In this document: positions 7,184 through 10,238 of the stretch, one piece after another | Numbering within the stretch: position 1 is the first letter of the stretch | How the letters are laid out: every line of letters begins with the position of its first letter | Assembly: GCA_009845505.1 (NCBI GenBank) | Contig: VXZL01000099.1 | Span: 1 to 10,238 of the forward strand | Direction of reading: 5' to 3' | Origin: Candidatus Poribacteria bacterium | GTDB lineage: Bacteria; Poribacteria; WGA-4E; WGA-3G | Length of the DNA: 10,238 nucleotides | Made by a program: the position numbers and the translations under genes | Notes under the pieces: generated by a model | The model's database searches: none | Told to the model about the DNA's origin: nothing | What the model saw: only the letters and a program-made list of their open reading frames with translations

Positions 7184-8269
7184 CTAAATCTCAGGCACTC
7201 GGACCGCTACCTCTTTCTGTGCTTTATGCGATCGGAAGATACCATCCATAATCACATTTGTGAGCAGGACCCCTTCTGGCGGTATTGGAGACGGTGCGTC
7301 TGCTTTGACGGCTTCACGGAACGCGGTCATCTGTGCCGACCAGTTATCTTCCTCTGGGAATCCAGAGAACCGGATGGTCGTCATTCCTTCCGGCGGGTTC
7401 GGTTCCGCTGTTAAGCTTTCCGATTCAACAAACTTCTTGAGATCCCCGCTGTATGCATCGGCGTAGACAACCGGTCCATCCAACGAGATCCCCGCTTTTT
7501 GACCCAGATGGAAGTTGCCACCGAGAGAATCCTGATGCACGGCCCAGGAGATTTTGAACACCAGCACGCCCCCATTTTCAAACCGGACCCACGCCACGCC
7601 GAACTCTTCGACATCCATGATACCGCGGAATCTCGGATCTTGCTGCGAAATGTAATCCTCCGTAATAGCAGAGACGCGCACGGGTTTCGGATACCCCATC
7701 GCATACAGCGATCTGTGCATGTTATAGACCCCGATATCAACGGTTGCCCCCGCGCCTGCTGTCTTTTTGTAGATGAACGTATGTCCCGGATTCCCACGTC
7801 GCCTGCACCCGGCAGATTCGGAGTAGTAGATGTCACCGAGTAAGCCTTCATCGATCATCTTTCTTGCGAATTGGAGTCTCGGGCTAAACGTCGGATTAAG
7901 ACCGATTTGCAGGATTTTGCCGGATGCCTTTGCTGTGCGGACCATGGCAGTCGCATCCGGTAGCGTTGCTGCCATCGGTTTTTCACAGAGGACGTGTTTA
8001 CCGGCGTTCAGTGCAGCGACGGTGGGGCGGCGGTGTCCTTGATTATACGTGCAGACGCTAACTGCATCCAGTGCGTCCATTTCGAGCATTTTATTATAGC
8101 TGGAGAAGGCGTGCTTTCTGGGGACACCCCACTCGTCAGCGGCTTGATTCGCCTTACTTTTGATGATGTCGCAGACAGCAACAATCTCGAAACCCCCGAC
8201 TTTCGTATAATACTGCTGGTGCGCACGCGAAATGCCACCCGTACCAATGATACCGACTCGGACTGTCAT
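7184..8269 (-). CDS. Gfo/Idh/MocA-family oxidoreductase (copy B of a tandem pair)
   Basis: A 361-residue paralogue of the gene downstream of it, offset by exactly 1182 bp at both start and stop. It keeps the same active-site features: GTGGIS nucleotide loop, CEKPMA with Lys97, and DIGVY with Asp178 and Tyr182. About 53 residues differ, clustered around 20-24, 94-129 and 251-312, regions that in this family often shape substrate and dimer surfaces; 186-231 and 313-348 are almost identical. A substrate difference is possible but unproven. ATG 8269 has ggggtga (complement of 8276-8282). Homology to copy A also covers about 30 bp upstream of the start, so the duplication included the translation signal. 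It is the first gene of the pair, with a possible operator and promoter just upstream. Confidence 0.92.
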   Translation of the reverse strand: MTVRVGIIGTGGISRAHQQYYTKVGGFEIVAVCDIIKSKANQAADEWGVPRKHAFSSYNKMLEMDALDAVSVCTYNQGHRRPTVAALNAGKHVLCEKPMAATLPDATAMVRTAKASGKILQIGLNPTFSPRLQFARKMIDEGLLGDIYYSESAGCRRRGNPGHTFIYKKTAGAGATVDIGVYNMHRSLYAMGYPKPVRVSAITEDYISQQDPRFRGIMDVEEFGVAWVRFENGGVLVFKISWAVHQDSLGGNFHLGQKAGISLDGPVVYADAYSGDLKKFVESESLTAEPNPPEGMTTIRFSGFPEEDNWSAQMTAFREAVKADAPSPIPPEGVLLTNVIMDGIFRSHKAQKEVAVRVPEI

Positions 8270-8307
8270 GTTATATCACCCCATGAGCAGAATTGAATTG
8301 ACATAAG

Positions 8308-8336
8308 AGTGTAGACGAAACCGGTTTGCAATGCAA
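8308..8336 (-). promoter_or_regulatory. Possible promoter with an embedded LacI-type operator for the oxidoreductase pair
   Basis: A 10-bp perfect palindrome aaaccggttt lies at 8318-8327. An A/T-flanked palindrome with central CCGG is the style of many LacI/GalR-family sugar-regulator operators. On the minus strand it falls inside the 17-bp spacer of a weak promoter-like pair, TTGCAT (8331-8336) and TACACT (8308-8313), about 38 bp before the ATG of copy B. The promoter match is poor (3 of 6 and 4 of 6 to sigma-70 consensus), and no regulator gene is in view. Confidence 0.28.
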
Positions 8337-8410
8337 GCGAAAAATAATCTATCATTTGTATGCTTTGCAGGCGTGCCACTTTCACTTCTAACATGCCGGC
8401 TCTTTCTTCC

Positions 8411-8435
8411 TGTAGGAGCGAGCTGTGCTCGCGAC
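8411..8435. repeat. 25-bp hairpin repeat, copy 2
   Basis: Identical over 25 bp to 4703-4727, with the hairpin gcgagc-tgt-gctcgc at 8418-8432. Flanking sequence on the left is also pyrimidine-rich (cttcc/cttct), but the right flanks differ. Both copies have the same orientation. Confidence 0.8.
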
Positions 8436-8476
8436 ACCTATCTGAAAAAAAAAAATCACATAAGCACCTAATAGGC

Positions 8477-8554
8477 AGCCCCAGCGGGGCGAAATGTGTA
8501 TAGAAACGGCATGCCCCAAGACCTAAGCCTCAACGGGGAGAAATATGTATAGAA
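8477..8554. repeat. Pair of 29-bp direct repeats with a G/C hairpin head
   Basis: 8477-8505 and 8526-8554 match at 25 of 29 positions with a 49-bp period. Each has a small hairpin (gcccc-agc-ggggc in the first; cctc-aac-gggg with one G-T pair in the second) followed by gaaat-R-tgtatagaa. The shared tail and the hairpin head suggest a short interspersed element family rather than a CRISPR array: there are only two units, they are imperfect, and the 20-bp gap between them is shorter than a normal spacer. Confidence 0.7.
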
Positions 8555-8718
8555 TGAGGGGTGGATGTTAAGGTATTTCCATTTAATCCAATCTACCATA
8601 GGAAGGTTCTTAGCTGACATTTATCAAAGTTGTGGTCCGACTACTAAAAGCGTTGCCTAAGAGCGTATCGTATTATGAAAATGCGTTTTGTTTTCAAAAA
8701 GTTGCTTGATTTTTAGCA

Positions 8719-8771
8719 CATGAGATGACATCCTAAGAGTTAACCGAAACTTTTCAGGAGGACATCTCATG
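8719..8771 (+). promoter_or_regulatory. Inverted repeat covering the transposase ribosome binding site and start codon
   Basis: catgagatgacatcct (8719-8734) is the inverted copy of 8756-8771 at 14 of 16 positions, with a 21-nt loop. The right arm contains the Shine-Dalgarno aggagg (8756-8761) and the ATG (8769-8771). RNA started upstream of 8719 could fold so that both are hidden, while RNA started after the left arm could not. Insertion sequences such as IS10 and IS50 use this arrangement to block expression from read-through transcripts. No internal promoter is clearly recognisable. A transposase binding role is the alternative. Confidence 0.6.
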
Positions 8772-9914
8772 CAAGACCATATTATCAAAGCAGCGAAGTT
8801 TTTTCAATCCGCTTTCTACACAAGCGCTCCGAAGATGACATCCAAACTTGCTGAAACCTTGCTGCTCCTTTCAACGGGTCATCTCTTTGGGCTTTACAAT
8901 CCGAATCAAGTCGCAGCGGCTTTAGGGGTCTCGAGAAATAAACTTTATCGAGACCTGAAGGCTATGCGTCTTTATCAGTGGAAGTCTCTGTTAGTCGGTG
9001 TTGCCTCTACATTCGCTATTGAAGCGATCCGTCAGACTGAATCAAAGTCAGCCTCGACACAATCTCGACGCTGTATCACGATAAGTGTTGATGACACGAA
9101 TGACCCGCGATATGCCAAGACGCTCTCTTATTGCTATCATTGGTGGTCAACACAGCAGAAGCAGGCTATCAAAGGGCGAAATATATTGGCAATCACCCTC
9201 AAGATTGGGGATGTTATTCTCCCGTTGAACATCCGTATCGTCTCTAAACAAGGCAGAGGGAACACCGATAAACCGACCTGCTTTCAAACGATGCTTCAAG
9301 AAGTTCTTGATGTTTTCGATGCGCAAGGAGTTGATCTCAGAACGTATCCGATTACCTTTGATTCTTGGTATGGCAGTAAAGTTCTCATTGAGACGTTGTT
9401 AGATTTAGGATTTACTCACATCCTTATTCACGGTAAAAGCAACTACGTCATGGAGATGGACGGGAAAACTGCCAAACTTTCAGCGCACAAGAAAACCGTC
9501 AAACTCCTTGCGGATCAGTGGGGGTGTGATAAACCCGTGCAGCGGTTTCGAGCAAAGAGTCCAACTTTTGGCGAACTCGTGCTGCTCTTTTTTACAACGC
9601 ATGGAAAAACGCAAACGATGATGGTCTTTGGCAAACCTTTACGCTCCGCAGAGATACTGCATATTTGGGCCCAACATCATGGCATTGAACAGTTTTGGCG
9701 ACATTTGAAAACGGATCTCTGCCTTTCGGCAATGAGTTTGCAGCATCGAAACGGCACTTATGGCTCCGTAGGCATAAAAGTTCTCGGTTATCTCATGATC
9801 CAGCAGGTCAGTCGCTCCACACGACTCACTTTTCATCAGGTAAAACTTCAACTTTCGGGAGATAGGCAGCTGTTGTCTGTCATCTCGGCGCATTTTCATG
9901 AAACAAACCCATAG
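8769..9914 (+). CDS. DDE transposase, IS4-superfamily type
   Basis: A 381-residue transposase. An N-terminal helix-turn-helix (NPNQVAAALGVSRNKLYRDL, about 45-64) should bind the element ends. The RNase H-like core shows the acidic triad: SVDDT with Asp108/Asp109, TFDSWYGS with Asp198, and GIEQFWRHLK with Glu307. Lys314 follows seven residues after the glutamate, matching the E-x6-K part of the IS4 YREK signature; the expected Tyr and Arg before it are not clear. The DDT motif is characteristic of IS4-type enzymes. Assignment to a subfamily (IS4, ISH3 or IS701-like) would need comparison with reference elements. The ATG has a perfect aggagg at 8756-8761. The reading frame looks intact. Confidence 0.88.
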   Translation: MQDHIIKAAKFFQSAFYTSAPKMTSKLAETLLLLSTGHLFGLYNPNQVAAALGVSRNKLYRDLKAMRLYQWKSLLVGVASTFAIEAIRQTESKSASTQSRRCITISVDDTNDPRYAKTLSYCYHWWSTQQKQAIKGRNILAITLKIGDVILPLNIRIVSKQGRGNTDKPTCFQTMLQEVLDVFDAQGVDLRTYPITFDSWYGSKVLIETLLDLGFTHILIHGKSNYVMEMDGKTAKLSAHKKTVKLLADQWGCDKPVQRFRAKSPTFGELVLLFFTTHGKTQTMMVFGKPLRSAEILHIWAQHHGIEQFWRHLKTDLCLSAMSLQHRNGTYGSVGIKVLGYLMIQQVSRSTRLTFHQVKLQLSGDRQLLSVISAHFHETNP

Positions 9915-9972
9915 GAACACCCATAACTATTGAATCAAACACTCTTTTGAGAAATATCAGCTTAGGAATTGC

Positions 9973-10086
9973 TCAAGGCATAGTCCAAATTAAATGGTTA
10001 TAATTTTTTAGCAGTTTCCTTTTTGCGCGAGCGTTGTAGTTTGCGGGGAGAATAGCATCGCTGAAGCGTTTGCTTTCGACCAGCAT
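9973..10086 (-). CDS. Possible short reading frame or gene remnant
   Basis: A 37-codon minus-strand frame starting MLVESKRFSDAILP and rich in Lys, Arg and Asn. The same frame is open further upstream to about 10157 without a start codon, which hints at a fragment of a longer gene whose reading frame was broken. It has no Shine-Dalgarno and I do not recognise the protein. It ends about 5 bp from the right end of the insertion sequence, so the original 3' end may have been disrupted. It may equally be chance. Confidence 0.2.
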   Translation of the reverse strand: MLVESKRFSDAILPANYNARAKRKLLKNYNHLIWTMP

Positions 10087-10139
10087 TTTGCGATGATGGG
10101 TATTGGTTTGCGGAGATAACTTGTTGTATGTTTTATAAC

Positions 10140-10238
10140 CTATCGTCTCAATACATTCTCACGATGCCATGCCAATGCTTCCTGAGCTGGATAATGTTCT
10201 TTATTTTCTGGGACCAGAATCTTCTTATCACTCAGAGT
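10140..10238 (-). CDS. C-terminal part of an unknown protein running off the window
   Basis: Thirty-two codons and a TAG stop (complement of 10140-10142) on the minus strand, reading LSDKKILVPENKEHYPAQEA onward to AWHRENVLRR. The mixed charged and hydrophobic composition looks like real protein, but the sequence matches no family that I can name. The start lies beyond the right edge. The adjacent overlapping open frame downstream (9973-10157) could be a frameshifted continuation. Confidence 0.4.
   Translation of the reverse strand, partial: TLSDKKILVPENKEHYPAQEALAWHRENVLRR

Larger units (their letters stand above)
8270..8606. other. Gene-free, repeat-rich interval between the oxidoreductases and the insertion sequence
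   Basis: No convincing reading frame on either strand. From left to right it holds the ribosome binding site and possible operator/promoter of oxidoreductase B, the second 25-bp hairpin repeat (8411-8435), an 11-A tract (8445-8455), and two 29-bp direct repeats (8477-8505, 8526-8554). About 50 bp of unremarkable AT-rich sequence lies between the last repeat and the insertion sequence. Confidence 0.7.
8607..9967 (+). mobile_element. Insertion sequence with imperfect terminal inverted repeats, IS4-superfamily-like
   Basis: The left end 8607-8628 and right end 9946-9967 are inverted copies matching at about 18 of 22 positions (best core: agctgacatttatcaaa against the complement of 9946-9962, 15 of 17). 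They enclose a single transposase gene. The resulting size of about 1.36 kb is normal for a one-gene insertion sequence. I could not find a convincing target-site duplication, so the exact tips may be off by several bases. The intact gene suggests a fairly recent insertion. Confidence 0.65.

Noticed and set aside
8445..8455. An 11-A tract after the hairpin at 8418-8432 as an intrinsic terminator
   Set aside because: On the plus strand the hairpin is followed by A, not T. On the minus strand the T-run comes before the hairpin. Neither order fits an intrinsic terminator.
8477..8554. CRISPR-like repeats
   Set aside because: Only two imperfect copies with a 20-bp gap, no further units and no cas genes.
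8653..8673. Transposase promoter TTGCCT with TATGAA
   Set aside because: The spacer is 15 bp and both boxes are weak, so I did not call it.

Overview
The window is bacterial chromosomal DNA of roughly even base composition. It carries six complete genes and at least five families of small interspersed palindromes or repeats. Two very similar Gfo/Idh/MocA dehydrogenases, a large double-domain esterase-like hydrolase, a class III CoA-transferase and the dense short palindromes together resemble genomes of Candidatus Poribacteria or related uncultured marine lineages. That placement is an inference from gene style and repeat style, not from a marker gene.

Layout. 13-906 (+) is purC, a long-form SAICAR synthetase of de novo purine synthesis. 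Two tandem copies of a cacaaact-type palindrome follow it. 998-2185 (+) is a CaiB/BaiF-type class III CoA-transferase. 2186-2415 is a gap filled by a nested imperfect palindrome. 2416-4671 (+) is a 751-residue protein made of two alpha/beta-hydrolase domains; the first has lost its whole catalytic triad. 4672-4877 holds a hairpin repeat and a 74-bp inverted-repeat element. 4878-5930 (+) is a THUMP-domain RNA methyltransferase resembling Trm14/THUMPD3. It converges on two tandemly duplicated oxidoreductases on the minus strand (6002-7087 and 7184-8269), each with the same type of palindrome just past its stop codon. 8270-8606 has no gene but contains a possible LacI-family operator, a second copy of the hairpin repeat and a pair of 29-bp direct repeats. 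8607-9967 is an insertion sequence with imperfect terminal inverted repeats and one IS4-superfamily DDE transposase; the ribosome binding site and start codon of that gene lie in the arm of an inverted repeat. 9968-10238 contains minus-strand coding scraps, the outermost running off the window.

The genes do not form one pathway. purC and the methyltransferase are housekeeping. The CoA-transferase, hydrolase and oxidoreductases are catabolic or sugar-modifying types whose substrates cannot be read from sequence. I see no defence system, CRISPR array, rRNA or tRNA. The most interesting material is non-coding: several unrelated palindrome families sitting in almost every intergenic gap, one with a compensatory base change between copies, plus the hairpin guarding transposase translation and the pseudoenzyme half of the hydrolase.
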